64,000 nucleotides of DNA from Archegozetes longisetosus (GCA_018873245.2 JAEMBT020000005.1:11962001-12026000); one strand, 5' to 3'; numbered from the stretch's first letter, positions 1-11,735 are shown. The notes: generated from the letters alone by a model not told the origin. Numbers and translations are program-made.

Positions 1-1021
1 ATATATTCTCAATATATATATATAGTATATGAAGTTTTCTTCATTTTAATACAATTATACACATTTTATACTAAACTTAATGTTTAATAATCAAGTGTTG
101 TTGCGACTGATGATATTTGAACTGGAGACAGTGTTGCCACCTTAGATCTACCAAAAGATTGACTTCAAAAATTGTAAGAGTCCTCTCTTTGTTTTAGATT
201 TAATTACATTCTAATAGTTATTAAAATTTTTGATTTTATGTATCTTAATCTCGTTTTAGTCTCGTATGGTTAATACAATCTCGCCTAGCCTTGTACTTTT
301 TCAAAATTTTGTAATACATACAGTCTCATCTCATGGAAACTCTTATCTTAATCTCATAATTCCCCCTTATCTTGAGATTAGGGCATATAATTTGCATTAA
401 AGAATATCAGTTAGAAAGCATGTGCTTTATTGCATTTATGCTCATTAAACATAATTTTTATGCCGTTTAAATTGTCTTATCTTATTAATTTTACGAAAAA
501 CTGATCTTATCTCGTCTTACAAGATGAGATCTCGTTCTCATGACTACGTTCTAAATTAAAAGTAAATTTTGACTTTGAAAAGATCAAAAAGCTAATCCAT
601 GATGTCAGCCTCAAGATTCTGGGTTTTAGGCTGATCAAAACTTGAAAAGATTGACTTTCGGTCCAAAAAGCCAAAGGGTGGAAATTATGACTTGAGATAA
701 ATTTGTGAAAAACCTGACTAGACTAATATTTAGAAAGCTTTCCAAATATAAATAATTTTGAATTAATAATTTTTTTGAATAACAGCTTTTATTTGAGCTC
801 AAATTAATATTTAAGGTAACAAAAATGAAAGACAGAACTCGAACTTTTTATTTAAATTGATATTTCTATGCTATTGAACAGTCTATTACTGTCTTTACCA
901 ATTTTTTCATTTAAATGAATAAAGGATTATCCTAAGAGTATAGCAGCATAAATACCATTAAATTGAACACAAAAACCAAATCATTTCTTACCCTGTATGT
1001 GAGATCTTCTGAAGGTAATTC
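1..1021. other. AT-rich noncoding DNA
   Basis: No coding exon, RNA gene or clear mobile element is visible. T/C-rich words such as TCTTATCTCG recur between about 180 and 560. A short near-palindrome lies at 509-530 (ATCTCGTCTT, 2-nt gap, AAGATGAGAT). These may be remnants of an old repeat, but no element boundaries can be drawn. Confidence 0.5.
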
Positions 1022-1159
1022 CTACATTGTCTCGATAATTTCTCCATTATCACTATTATTTTGATTATTTTTTGATCTCTTGTTAGTTTTGGTATTTTCT
1101 TGACTGTCAATTTCAGGACTAGTTCCCAATATGTCAACAGGCGGCGAACCGATAACATC
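1022..1159 (-). CDS. Candidate terminal exon of an unknown gene
   Basis: On the minus strand a splice-acceptor-like TTATTTTATAG ends at 1160. It is followed by 45 open codons (starting DVIGSPPVDILGTSPEI) and a TAG at 1022-1024. The peptide is hydrophilic and rich in Asn, Lys and Ser, as in a disordered tail. A good donor, AGG|GTAAGA, also lies downstream at about 990, so this could instead be an internal exon with one in-frame stop. No upstream exon was found and the peptide is not recognised. It may be the end of a minus-strand gene, a decayed exon, or chance. Confidence 0.22.
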   Translation of the reverse strand, partial: DVIGSPPVDILGTSPEIDSQENTKTNKRSKNNQNNSDNGEIIETM

Positions 1160-1330
1160 CTATAAAATAATTGGTTAATACTTAATCCAGATTCAACTGT
1201 ATTGTTTTAAATATTTAGTTGATAATTGTATTCTTTGACTGATAATGAAATCAATCGTTAAGTAGATGTTGAATTAGGGCCTAAAGTGTTAGATTTCATT
1301 GATACATGACTAGTATTTGTTTCATTTCTA

Positions 1331-1480
1331 TGTTCTCCTACGCCTAGTTATGATACGCGCGCCAAACTACCAATCTATCTGACTTAAGCTAAAATAGCGA
1401 TTTTGTCCTTAACTCAGTTAAGTTAGTTAGATTAGGTTAGGGGTTTGATGAACGCATAATGTGCTAGGCCTAGGAGAACA
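1331..1480. mobile_element. 150-bp MITE with TA target duplication
   Basis: The 17-bp terminal inverted repeats are TGTTCTCCTACGCCTAG at 1331-1347 and its complement at 1464-1480, with one mismatch. TA dinucleotides lie directly outside both ends (1329-1330 and 1481-1482), the target duplication expected of Tc1/mariner-type elements. The interior is noncoding and includes a TTAGATTAGGTTAGG stretch. The size and structure fit a non-autonomous Tc1/mariner-derived MITE. No autonomous partner with these ends was seen in the window. Confidence 0.75.
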
Positions 1481-1557
1481 TACGGTAGTATTGAAACATA
1501 TTACATTTATATACCAGAAAAAAATATTATTTTACTCGCTAAGTTTATGCATATTTA

Positions 1558-1798
1558 CCCAATAGTTTGACTCATGAACCTTGGAGCGAAGGTCCCAGGT
1601 TCGAATCTCGTAGTCGCTGCACTTCTTTGACGACGATGTGCTGACCACACCTCCTCGGTTATAGCCACCTCTGACCAATCTATGCCCCATACAACCGCTA
1701 GTCGAGACGAAAAACTGACTCTTAAGCAGGGCTCGTGTGAGTCTCCCAAAAGGGAGTTGGATGTAAGGAGAAGGAGAAGACCCAATAGTTTGACTCAT
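1558..1798 (+). mobile_element. tRNA-derived SINE-like insertion with 18-bp TSD
   Basis: An 18-bp direct repeat, CCCAATAGTTTGACTCAT, lies at 1558-1575 and 1781-1798 and encloses a GC-richer 205-bp insert. Near its left end the insert carries a Pol III B-box-like GGTTCGAATC in tRNA T-arm context. It shares GAAGGTCCCAGGTTCGAA with the tRNA-Val gene at 16063-16135. The right end is purine-rich (AAGGAGAAGGAGAAGA), like a retroposon tail. No A-box is visible, so the copy may be 5'-truncated. Open frames across the insert are incidental. Target-primed retroposition is inferred from the long exact duplication. Confidence 0.65.
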
Positions 1799-1839
1799 TT
1801 ACTAAGTATAAACGCTTTACTGACTTCTCTACTATGTAT

Positions 1840-2344
1840 TGCAAAAAAATGCTTACTATGAATATATTTGGAGTCTTTTATTGTGTTTATTCCTGTCTTA
1901 TGTGATTTTCATATTATAAAAGATTTTAAATTTAAGAATATTATTGCGTTATTTTTACATTGAACTGATTATAAAGCTTTTGTGCTTTTTAAGCACCGAT
2001 TTTACTTCATTCTTAAATGTAAGTAAATTTGGCCAAATAATGGCCTCAAAACTCTTAACTATTGAAAATTTCGGTCAAATATACTATTAAAATTTTTTCG
2101 AACCTCTATTTTTCAGCAGATGTTGTCTCTTATGATCAGAGTTCGGCAATACAGTGGGAAAAATAGTTGATTAATATAATTGTGAAACACACCCTAAAAT
2201 TAAACTTTGAATTTTATTATGAAAACTTGATCTAATAATTACATTTAAATCTTTATGTATTATCATTCAATTTATATTTTAATAAAGATTGTTAATTGTT
2301 AAAGTCAGAGTTGTTATTTCGCTATATAAAAATCCACTCTCACA
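1840..2344 (+). repeat. 5' LTR of the Gypsy element
   Basis: The 3' boundary is firm: it ends ACTCTCACA and is followed two bases later by the primer-binding site. The 5' boundary at TG (1840) is inferred from a matching GTAT target duplication. The last 105 bp are identical to 7164-7268 and contain AATAAA and a TATAAAA-like word. Confidence 0.6.
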
Positions 2345-2346
2345 AT

Positions 2347-2357
2347 TGGTAGCAGAG
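2347..2357 (+). other. tRNA primer-binding site
   Basis: TGGTAGCAGAG starts two bases after the 5' LTR. It is complementary to the 3' end of animal initiator tRNA-Met (ending CTCTGCTACCA), a common primer of Gypsy elements. The region 2358-3179 after it is an untranslated leader with no other recognised feature. Confidence 0.65.
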
Positions 2358-3179
2358 CGTGGTTACGTCTCTAATTGTTCATAATTGTGAACGAAAATTG
2401 ACATTAAGTGGGATCTCTTTGAAGTGAAATTGAGACATTTATGCAAGTTATGCGATTATAGGCCTATGAGTGCGGCCGTAGGATTTCAACAGAGAGATCG
2501 AATAAACAAGTAACGGTTCACGCTCAACGACTCACTTACGATATAGCAAAACTTGGATTTGCAAAAAAATTGAAGAAATTGGGCAATATAAGAAGAAGAA
2601 GACAAGTTTTTGGAGATTTAAGACACACGTAACTGGATTCACGTTAAGAGAGCAAGAAATCGTATTGGTTATCGAATCAAGAGTTTTCCTCACTGAAAGC
2701 TAAGATTACAAAAGAACTTTTTATTTCAATTTTAATATTATATAATAAGCCATAAAAGCAAATTAGTCTTTGTAAAGACTCAAATAATCAAATATTGTTA
2801 AGTCCAAGCTCTCGCGCGTTCGAGTTTGTCAGGAAAATATCTATAATTTTGATAATTGTTGATAACTTTAAGCATTCCATTATTAATTTTCAACCTTAAC
2901 TTCGAATAAGTGAAGCGCTTCTCGTCGAGAGTACCCAATAAGTCTCTCGCCTTACAAAACACAGACACAAACACATTCTTGTTTTAAGCGTGAACACTCA
3001 AAAAAGGTTTGCGAAAGCACAGTTTGCTGATCACCTCATACTTCTAGCTCTCGCTTCGGGTTAAAGCATTGCTACGGCAAAAGCTCCGGACCTATGAGCC
3101 TGGAAACTGAGAATCGGCTTTAATTGTCGCCCAGCGACCTATTTTTTACAACACACTACATTTCTAAAGAGTTAAGCGT

Positions 3180-4335
3180 ATGTCTAAGTCACATTCATTC
3201 GTTATGTCTAAAGACGACATATCTATCGATATACAAGACCTTAGTCAACAATTGGCTAGTAACTTGTTGTCGACTTCTTCTATGAAAATAGCTCCTTTTA
3301 CCGGATCAGGGCCTGGTTCAGACATAGTTAAATGGTTAGAGGATTTTAGTGATATTGCCGAATCCCAAGGCTGGGATGAGTCTACCAAACTTAAGAAGTT
3401 TCCTGCCTATTTGGCTGGTGTCGCAAAAGACTTTTATAAGCTATATGTTAAGGAAGCTACTCCTGCAGTTAGTTCATGGAGTGTGCTTTGCAAAATATTT
3501 AGAGATGGATTTCTCCCGACAGAGTATACCACACATTTAAGAAATAAATTGCGTACAAAAAAACAGGGACTATTTCAGAAAACAGTCATTTATATATTTG
3601 AGATGCAGGCATTGTGTAAACAATATAATAAACATGCCTGAAGAAGAAATAGTTGATTATGTAGTTCAAGGGTTATTACCGCCAATTAAAGAGAGGGTAA
3701 TAATGTTAAGGCCTAAAGGAATTAAAGATTTAATTGCAAAGGCAAATTCAGTTGAATGTGGATTAAGTGGATCTACCGAAAGTGGTGATCCCGAGCTAAC
3801 TACGGCTATGACACAATTATCAGTAGCAGAAAATAGTAATCAGTTAAAGACTAAAGCAAGTGAACCCCCAAATTCTGAACTTTTGGCTGCCTTAAATGAA
3901 ATGACTAAAGCATTTAAAGGGGCAGTGAGAAATAAAGGGAGTTTTAATAAGGACTACCGTCCTGATAAAAATAGAACTCACGAGGCTAGAGGATCTAAAG
4001 ATAAACCTCAATGTTACTATTGTAAGAAAACAGGACATTTCCAATGGCAATGTCGTAAGAAAGCTTTTAATAAGTCGCAAAACGACAACCCAATCAGAAG
4101 AAGACCAAAACCAGAAACCGCCGAACCTAAATTTAAACCGAACAATGTTCCGGTTGCCGCTATCGAAGAGAGTGATAGTGATTCAGATATAGTTTCTGTA
4201 GCAATTAAGAATGATAAAAATTTAGTATTAGTAAAAGCGTGGGTTGAGGGTTATAAAACAAAGGCTTTAGTTGATTGTGGAAGTGGTATAACTATAATCA
4301 CTGCAGCATTAGCTGAAAAACTAATCTACCAATAG
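3180..4335 (+). pseudogene. Gag and start of protease, frameshifted (Gypsy element)
   Basis: The first frame starts at ATG 3180 and matches retrotransposon capsid-type Gag (motifs VKWLEDFSDIA, AYLAGVAKDF). It is interrupted near 3630, where one base appears to be missing in a short A run. The protein continues in another frame from about 3598 with a second capsid half, a CCHC zinc knuckle (CYYCKKTGHFQWQC, about 4012-4053) and then the protease motif LVDCGSGIT. That frame stops at 4333-4335, again about one base out of register with pol. The normal role is RNA packaging and particle assembly. This copy could not make an intact product as assembled. Confidence 0.8.
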
Positions 4336-7140
4336 TTGATTATAAAGGCCCGAGAGTCAAAGTAGCAAATGGTAGATATTTCAAAGCATTAGGAGAAATC
4401 GATATAAACATAACCGTGAAGAACGGTCAAGAAGAAGTTGTTGCTCCGGTTAAGGCAATGGTAGAGAAGGCCTTAGCCTATGATTTACTACTAGGAAATG
4501 ATTATTTAGGACCATGTGGTATTTTAGTGGATTGTGCTAATCAAAGCATAAGCTTTAAACCTAGGATTCGGAAAGTCGAATCACCCACATATGGTTATGT
4601 ACACTCTAAAGATACTGTTACAATACCTTCGAGAAGTAGTTTAGTAATCGATGTGACCGCTAGTGAAAAGAATAAGCTTAAGAAACAAAATTATGTAGTA
4701 TATACTGATGTAGACTCTTATGTGAAACACAGAGTTTGCTTTCCTAATACTGTGGTAAACTTTATAAGTGGCGATTGTTCACTCGAAGTAACTAATTTCG
4801 GTAGAGTTGAACAAACTATCATGAGAGGCGATATTTTAGGATGCTTTGAACCTGTTAATGAGAAATGCATATTTAGTGCTAATACAGAGTTCGATTTTGA
4901 AAATTACGCCGCAACTGATAAAAATGATTCAAAAGATTTGGAAATTCCCGTCAAAGAACGTATGAGTTCAGTAGTAGACGCAAATTCTACAAAGGAGATA
5001 GATATTGGGGAAGGCACAGTGAAAGTAGGAAAAAATCTGAATGAAGAACAAATATCGAAGTTGAAATCATTGCTTGAAAATTATAAGGATAGATTTGCTT
5101 TCCGTTCTATACAAATAGGTCAGTGTGATAAGTTTTATCACAGAATTGATACTCAAGGTATGGGTTCGATATCCGTACAGCCTTATAGAATGTCATTTGC
5201 TAAACGCGAACAATGTTGTAAGCTTGTACAAGAAATGATCGATATTGGCGTGATTAAGCCATCATATAGCCCTTGGTCCGCTCCTGTAGTATTAGTTCCA
5301 AAGAAAGATGGAGGCCTACGTTTTTGCGTAGATTTTAGGAAACTAAATGCTATTACTAAACGCGATGTTTACCCGTTGCCGAGAATTCAAGACGCTTTAG
5401 ATGCATTAGGCAATTCTCGCTTCTATACAACTTTAGATCTTTCTAGTGGTTATTGGCAAATCAAAGTTGCACCTGAGGATCAGGAAAAGACCTCGTTTGT
5501 CACTATTGATGGAACCTATGAATTTAATGTTATACCTTTCGGCTTAACTAATGCTCCCGCAACTTTTCAAAGAGCTATGGATGTAGTTCTTGCAGGACTA
5601 AAGTGGAATTCATGTCTTGTCTATTTAGATGATATAATAGTGTTTGCACCTGATTTTGATACCCATTTGGCGAGGCTTCAAGCAATTTTAACTAGACTAA
5701 GAGAAGCCAATTTTACTTTAAAACCTAATAAGTGTGTATTTGCAGTAAACACTATTAAATACTTAGGATATATAGTAGGACCAGACGGTCAGAGTCCTGA
5801 CCCGGCTTTAGTTGAAGCCATTGCTAACTTCCCTAAACCGAAAACAATTAAAGATATTAGAAGCTTTGTGGGTATGTGTTCTGTTTTTAGAAAATTTGTT
5901 GAAGGTTTCTCCCGAATAGCAGAACCATTAATTCGCTTAACAAAAAAGGAGTATGCAAATGAAAACAAAATTCCGTGGGACGCTGAACAAGAACTTGCAT
6001 TTATTAAACTTAAAGAAAAGTTAGCGTCAGCCCCTGTGTTAGCCCATTACGATCCCAATTTACCAATTGAAGTAAGAGTTGATGCATCAGGCTTAGCTAT
6101 AGGAGGTGTTTTAGTGCAGCAACATAAGGATGGTTGGCATCCTGTAGCTTATATGAGTAAGCTGTTGAATGAAACACAGCGAAACTACTCGATTACGGAA
6201 AAAGAATGTTTTTCTATGGTTTATGCAGTAGAATATTTTAGACCATATTTAGAACATCAAGAATTTGTTATAGTCACAGACCACTGTGCCCTTTGTTGGC
6301 TCAAAACCAAAGATAAACTAACCCCAAAACTCGAAAGGTGGGCTACTATCCTCCAAGGATTTAACTATGCAGTTAGATATAAAAGCGGTAAAGTTCATAA
6401 AGATGCAGACTGCTTATCCCGTAATTATTTTAGTCTACCGGTACCAGAACTTAATGAGACAAACTTATTTGCATATGCAAACGTCGAATTTGGGATCACG
6501 TATGTTGGAGAACTGCAACGTAAAGATCCCGCAATTGAGCACATTCGTGAAGAGATATTGAAAGGCACATCGAAAAATAGTGAATTACCTTTAAAATTAA
6601 GAAAATTTACAATAATAAATGATAGAGTTTATAGAATATGCAACTCTCAATTGGGGAAATATTACACAATATATGTTCCAAAGAAGTTGCGTGCCGAAGT
6701 ATGCTACAACAATCATGACGATCCCCTTGCAGGACATTGTGGTATCAATAAAACTTATGATAGGATTAGGGATAAATACTATTGGCCTGGTATGCTACAA
6801 TACATTACTAATTATGTAAAAAGTTGTGTTAAATGTCTTCATCGAAAGACACCTAAAACTGCTCCGGCGGGTCTCTTACAACCGATCCCCGTAGAGGCCC
6901 CTTTTAAGAGAATAGCTATTGATGTTGTAGGTCCTGTCAATCCTGCACATGGAAAGAAATATATAATAGTAGCAACTGACTATTTCACAAAATGGGCCGA
7001 AACCCGAGCACTTGCATCGCAAACAGCTAAAGCCACAGCTAAGTTTTTTTGTTGAACAAATCATTTGTAGACATGGAGTACCAGAATTAATAATGAGCGA
7101 TAGAGGAACTAATTTTTTAAGTGAGTTAGTAAGAGAGTGC
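4326..7140 (+). pseudogene. Pol polyprotein, frameshifted and 3'-truncated (Gypsy element)
   Basis: A long frame is open from about 4326 to 7055. In order it holds the end of protease (LLLGNDYL), reverse transcriptase (FCVDFRKLN; the catalytic YLDD at about 5622-5633), RNase H (VDASGLAIGGVL, TEKECFSMVYAVEYF), and integrase. The integrase has its HHCC zinc-binding module (CVKC present) and its first catalytic Asp (IDVVGP). One extra T in the run 7044-7050 shifts the frame. The conserved SDRGTNF motif then follows in the next frame before the sequence breaks off near 7140-7163 into LTR DNA. The C-terminal half of integrase is absent, so this copy cannot integrate. Confidence 0.88.
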
Positions 7141-7163
7141 GAGAGAGCTTAGACTCTGTGCGA

Positions 7164-7268
7164 TACATTTAAATCTTTATGTATTATCATTCAATTTATA
7201 TTTTAATAAAGATTGTTAATTGTTAAAGTCAGAGTTGTTATTTCGCTATATAAAAATCCACTCTCACA
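7164..7268 (+). repeat. Truncated 3' LTR of the Gypsy element
   Basis: It is identical over all 105 bp to 2240-2344, the end of the 5' LTR. The rest of the 3' LTR is missing because an internal deletion fused integrase sequence to this point. It is followed by GTAT, the proposed target duplication. Confidence 0.85.
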
Positions 7269-7272
7269 GTAT

Positions 7273-7707
7273 TGTCAAAGTCAATTCATTGTTTTAAAAC
7301 ATCTTCTAGTACACGATTTATATTTCAATACATATATTTATCGTATTGAAGTATGAATCGTATATTGTTTATAATTTTGATTGTGTAGCAGACTATTTTT
7401 AGCTGACTTTTCAATAACTACTTTCCCCAAATTTGGGTAAAAGTTTACAAACCTTTAGTTTAATTTTAAAAGGCACTCCACAGAAAGTTAAATTCTGTAA
7501 ACATCTTTGGTTTGTGTTTGCGCCATTTCTAAGAGTTTAAAAGTTTCGTACTATGAATCTGGTTAAAAAATTAGTGAAAACTTGTTTCAAGTATATTTTC
7601 TTTAATGTGAAGCAATGCACAATTAAAATTATATACAGTATATTAAAAGTCAATATTTGATAGTAAATTCAAGGTTCAATATTAGGATTGGTTTTTCAAT
7701 TATATAG
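7273..7707. other. Noncoding DNA after the retrotransposon
   Basis: AT-rich sequence in which I see no gene, RNA or repeat with clear ends. It ends in a polypyrimidine-AG stretch (TTTTTCAATTATATAG) that could serve as a splice acceptor for the open frame that follows. Confidence 0.4.
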
Positions 7708-7966
7708 ATCAACTATTTTTTCAACTATTTTGCCGAACTCTGCTTATGATAGTATTAGAGCTATAGATCATAATTATAACTCGAAAAAACTTAAAGATCA
7801 ATCCATAAGAGAGCTTATGATTTATTCATTTCGGCTGTCAATTCATTTGAAAAAATTAGTAGAAAAAGGTTCTGACTATCAAACCACTGAAAAGTTAATT
7901 GTCTTAACAAGTTTACAATTATTGAGAAATCAAATTCTGAAAAATACTCCAAGTTATATTGAATAA
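7708..7966 (+). CDS. Candidate terminal exon, unknown protein
   Basis: After an acceptor-like TTTTTCAATTATATAG the frame is open for about 85 codons to a TAA at 7964-7966. It has no ATG near its start. The peptide looks coding-like: a charged, helix-prone stretch (KKLKDQSIRELMIYSFRLSI, then LTSLQLLRNQIL). I do not recognise it. If real, its upstream exons would lie where the Gypsy element now sits or beyond it, so the gene may have been split by that insertion. It could equally be a chance frame. Confidence 0.25.
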
Positions 7967-10900
7967 AATCATTATCACCAAATCTTGTGTTTACAGTCAA
8001 TCAAGTCAACAGAAAAATTTAGAACAAAAAATTTTCTAAATTTCTTAAACCTGACGATTTCTGTTTTAGATTAAGTTTGAATTGTGTTTAATCGTATTAC
8101 AAATTTCTATCATATAGCCTTTAGCAGACACTTTGTAATTTCTAAATTTTTAAAAATTGTTTCTAGCAAGTTTGTGATCTATTTCTCATTTTCTTACTTT
8201 TGATATGATTTATTTTGATTCATTTAAAGTTTTACTTTCTTCAAAAGTGTACAATTTTTATGACATTTTGGTCTACACAGTAAGTGAAGATATGTTTTGA
8301 GTTTAGTTAGTTTTAAATCAGTTTTAAAGTAGATCATTTATTCACTTACTAAGGCTTGATTCTTCTTATTATCTCTATAAAGGGCATTCGATTGATTCGT
8401 AAAGTTTAGAAATCGAAAGACAATTTCATAACATTAATGTTTTTCATTTTTCTTTGGATTGCTTCGCTTTATCTCATAATAGTTTATGATAATCCATTAA
8501 ATTTTACAAACTTTACAATCACTAGTTGTTTTTACATTTTTGCGTTTTTTAAAGTTGACTCAAACTTTAATATCTTTCAAAACTCATTATTGAAAGAAAA
8601 ATATTCATCTTTTCGTCAAATGTAATATAGTTTCTCATTTAATATATGTACGAAAAAATGTTTCAGAAATTGAAATAGGCTTATCTATTAATTGTATATC
8701 TTATGAAATTCGAAATCAGTTTCAATCTCTTTGAATTCACATAAACCACCGATTGTAGAATTGGGTTCATTATTGAAATCATAGGATTTATTATCAGGTC
8801 ATTATAGCAATGAAGATTTATTGAATCAGCTTTTTATAAAAAAAATACATCAAATTTCGGCTTTCGATACTGATAATAATGACTTTTTATCTTATTATAA
8901 CTAATTAATTGTTTAAAGAATATTGTCTATTATACGATAAAGACATAAAAGTTACTTAGCATATCATTGAATCAGTAGTTTTTCTGTATCATATCTGTAG
9001 TTTTATCAATCTGTTCACCTCAAGAATATTAGTTTGAAAGCTTTCAAAGAATGTGTTAACCGACTTATTAGAAATTATCTTAAAATCAACTGATCATGGG
9101 TTGAACTGAAACTATCTAAACGTTTATATAAATACTAATATAATGAACTATTAACCTTAGGAAAAATCTAAGAGGTCAAGCATTCATATAGATGTTATTT
9201 TATTCTTCAGGTGATAAAATCACAATATCACAATATGTTGTGATAAATGTTAGAAAAAACAATAGTATAAATTTCTATCAAAGTTTATAATTTTCGCAAA
9301 TCTAAGGAACAATTGTATCAACACACGAATCTAAATGTATAATTTGAATATAACTTTGTTAAATTGAGAATTGCTTGTTAAATAAACATATGATTTCAAA
9401 ATATGCTCATTTTCTGTAGAGAAAAGTAAACTGAAATTATGCGCTTCTAGTCATATCAGTAAAATGAGATTTTACAATAATGTGAACTCAAGATAATTAC
9501 CAGAATGATCACCTCGGTTGATTGAGAGGTGGTCAGTTTGGTAATAACATATTACTAATGAACTAAGTTTTATTTCTAAAGCACTTAAAGTATTTGTAAA
9601 ATGTACGTATAATTTTTTTGGAAGTGACGAGTTAATAAAACTACAGTATGCTAATATCTAATCCTAATAACTATTTAATCTTAAGAATGGATAATCTCAA
9701 GATTAAATGAGGCCTCCATTTATAGTTGAAAATCATAGTACTGTATATTACTAGCTTAAAATGACTTGTTTTATATGATCTTAAGGCTATTTAAGCTTAA
9801 GGGTATGTATGATTAAATTTAAATATAATATTTTAAACAGATTATTCAAACAGACTTTTTATCAGAACATAACTAAAAATTTCATTGAGACTACTTATTA
9901 TTACTACAGCTAATAAACTACTAAAAATAAAGTCTAACTCCGATTTTGGCAACTATTGATGCTATGAAACCTTATTGACAGAATATAGCAATGGCAAAAA
10001 TCTTTTCTAGATCATGAAGACCTCTAGTCCCTTTATTAGTTATTTCTGAACGAATTTCTACTAACTTATTCAATAATTGTATTTTCTTTTGAAACAAGAT
10101 CAAAATTATTAAAAAGGTTTAAATTAGAAAATTTGTGAAATTAAATTTCTAACTTTGAATTTGTCAAAATCAGAGTATTGCTAAAGCTATAAATACACTC
10201 AAATCTATTGCCAAATACGGGATTTTGTAAAACTTTTGTTGTCATAGTCCGAACTTAAACATTGTGGATCCGATAGAAGCAGCCATAGTGCTTTAAAAAT
10301 TAGTTGCTAAAACCCAAATTTGCCATTAACTGGATAGCCAAAATCGTGGACAGACTGTAAAACGCATGAGTTATTTATTAAAACACGAATATACGACGGT
10401 TACAAATAATATTTTTTAATATACAACATTTTTTAAAGATTTGTTTTAGACATTCAATATTGTCATTTTTTTGCATTTGATTTCGTTTGTGCTTATTGTT
10501 TAGAATTTTGAACTAAATTTCCAAAATCAATTACAAGATTTCGCTCTTCTGAATGCTCAAAAATTAGTGAAAATCAGATTTTAAATAATGAACATTGTAT
10601 AACTTTTAGATTATATTAAGCAAGTCATTTAAAGTTGGTAACAGACTTTGATTTTTAACTTTGAATAGAAACCTTATTTAATCTCAAGATTATATGGCTA
10701 GACTCAGAAATGGCCAATTTCACAATGACTAATTTGAGAATGGATAATCCCTATTTTGACTCTCCTAATAGCTGATTGTCACAATGATTATTCCACTCAT
10801 CAAATTTTGAAGTGAACTAAAAACTTTTGATTTAATAATATGAAAATTTAAATGAACAAAAAAGTGTGAAACGTTCTTAAAACCTTTTCTTTTTAAAGAC

Positions 10901-11735
10901 AAGTTTCAATGAAGTTTCACAAATACCAAAGCATTCCCTTAGGACTAATAAATGCGCTCAACTGATAAAACGAAATGAAATTAAACTTGAATAAATGAAA
11001 CTTAAAATAGCTTTTACTATTTTATATTGCATCGTGCTCTTTTATATCACATTATACTATATTATTATTGCGATAGTGTACAATACGACTACTAACAAAA
11101 TTTACAGAACTTAAAGTATATTATATTTAGTGTACTTATTCTAATAGAAAGGGGAAATCTACCAACAGAAACAAAATACGGTTCGATCAATATGAAGTTG
11201 GTCATTTTGAAATGTTCCCGATTATATATCCATAATTAAAATTAAATAATTATTAGGATTAGATGTAACGTATGCAAAGACTTGAAGGACTAGGTATTGA
11301 ATTCCATTGTTGGAAAATTCTAGCTACTATTAGATCGTGTTTTCTTAATATTAACTTTTTTCAATTAAATTAATAATAGTGATTAATGTTTTTTCTTATT
11401 TTTAATCTTTCGTTTTCTTAGTAAAATTTTTCGGGTATTCATTCAAATGTCAACAATTTCGTGCTTAAACGAACAACCATTAACCTCCAGACGTCGCAAA
11501 TCAGTTAATTTATCATAACTATTAAATGATAATCATTTTTCTTATCTTGCATCATTAAGAAAGAATACTTAAGAAGATTTGTTTGAATTGTGAAATTAAG
11601 AGAAAAAATGAACAAAATTCTATATTATACGTTTAAGCAGTACGACATAAATGGAGACTTAATGATTCACTGCGTAACTAAATAAAAGTTCAATTATCTT
11701 TTAAAATCATTTCTTTATAAAAAATCACATTTTTG
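7967..11735. other. Noncoding region with short inverted repeats
   Basis: About 3.8 kb of AT-rich DNA without a credible gene. A 62-codon frame at 8437-8625 looks incidental. Structures seen are an imperfect 20-bp hairpin at 9496-9545 and a 13-bp inverted repeat at 9673-9708 (ATTTAATCTTAAG, then CTCAAGATTAAAT). A related motif recurs at about 10675-10745, where GATAATC-type words are repeated. These are probably remnants of a decayed MITE family. Confidence 0.45.
9496..9545. repeat. Imperfect 20-bp hairpin
   Basis: ATTACCAGAATGATCACCTC at 9496-9515 pairs with 9526-9545 at 17 of 20 positions around a 10-nt loop. It is too short for a typical pre-miRNA and has no recognised function. It may be the core of a small inverted-repeat element. 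Confidence 0.5.

Larger units (their letters stand above)
1840..7268 (+). mobile_element. Ty3/Gypsy LTR retrotransposon, defective
   Basis: The order is 5' LTR, primer-binding site, gag with a CCHC knuckle, protease, reverse transcriptase, RNase H, and integrase cut short by a truncated 3' LTR. This order (integrase last) is the Ty3/Gypsy type. A 105-bp block (2240-2344) recurs without any difference at 7164-7268 and marks the LTR 3' ends. The left boundary is inferred: a GTAT at 1836-1839 before TG matches the GTAT at 7269-7272 after the right LTR, giving a 4-bp target duplication. Several single-base frameshifts and the loss of the integrase end make the copy non-functional. Confidence 0.85.

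Noticed and set aside
1532-1798. 88- and 76-codon minus-strand frames
   Set aside because: They span a SINE-like insert and its target duplication; there is no splice or homology support.
8437-8625. 62-codon hydrophobic frame as a small membrane protein
   Set aside because: Composition is what AT-rich random frames give; there is no promoter, splice or homology evidence.
9496-9545. Hairpin as a microRNA precursor
   Set aside because: The stem is only 20 bp with three mismatches and no flanking pairing, short of a typical precursor.
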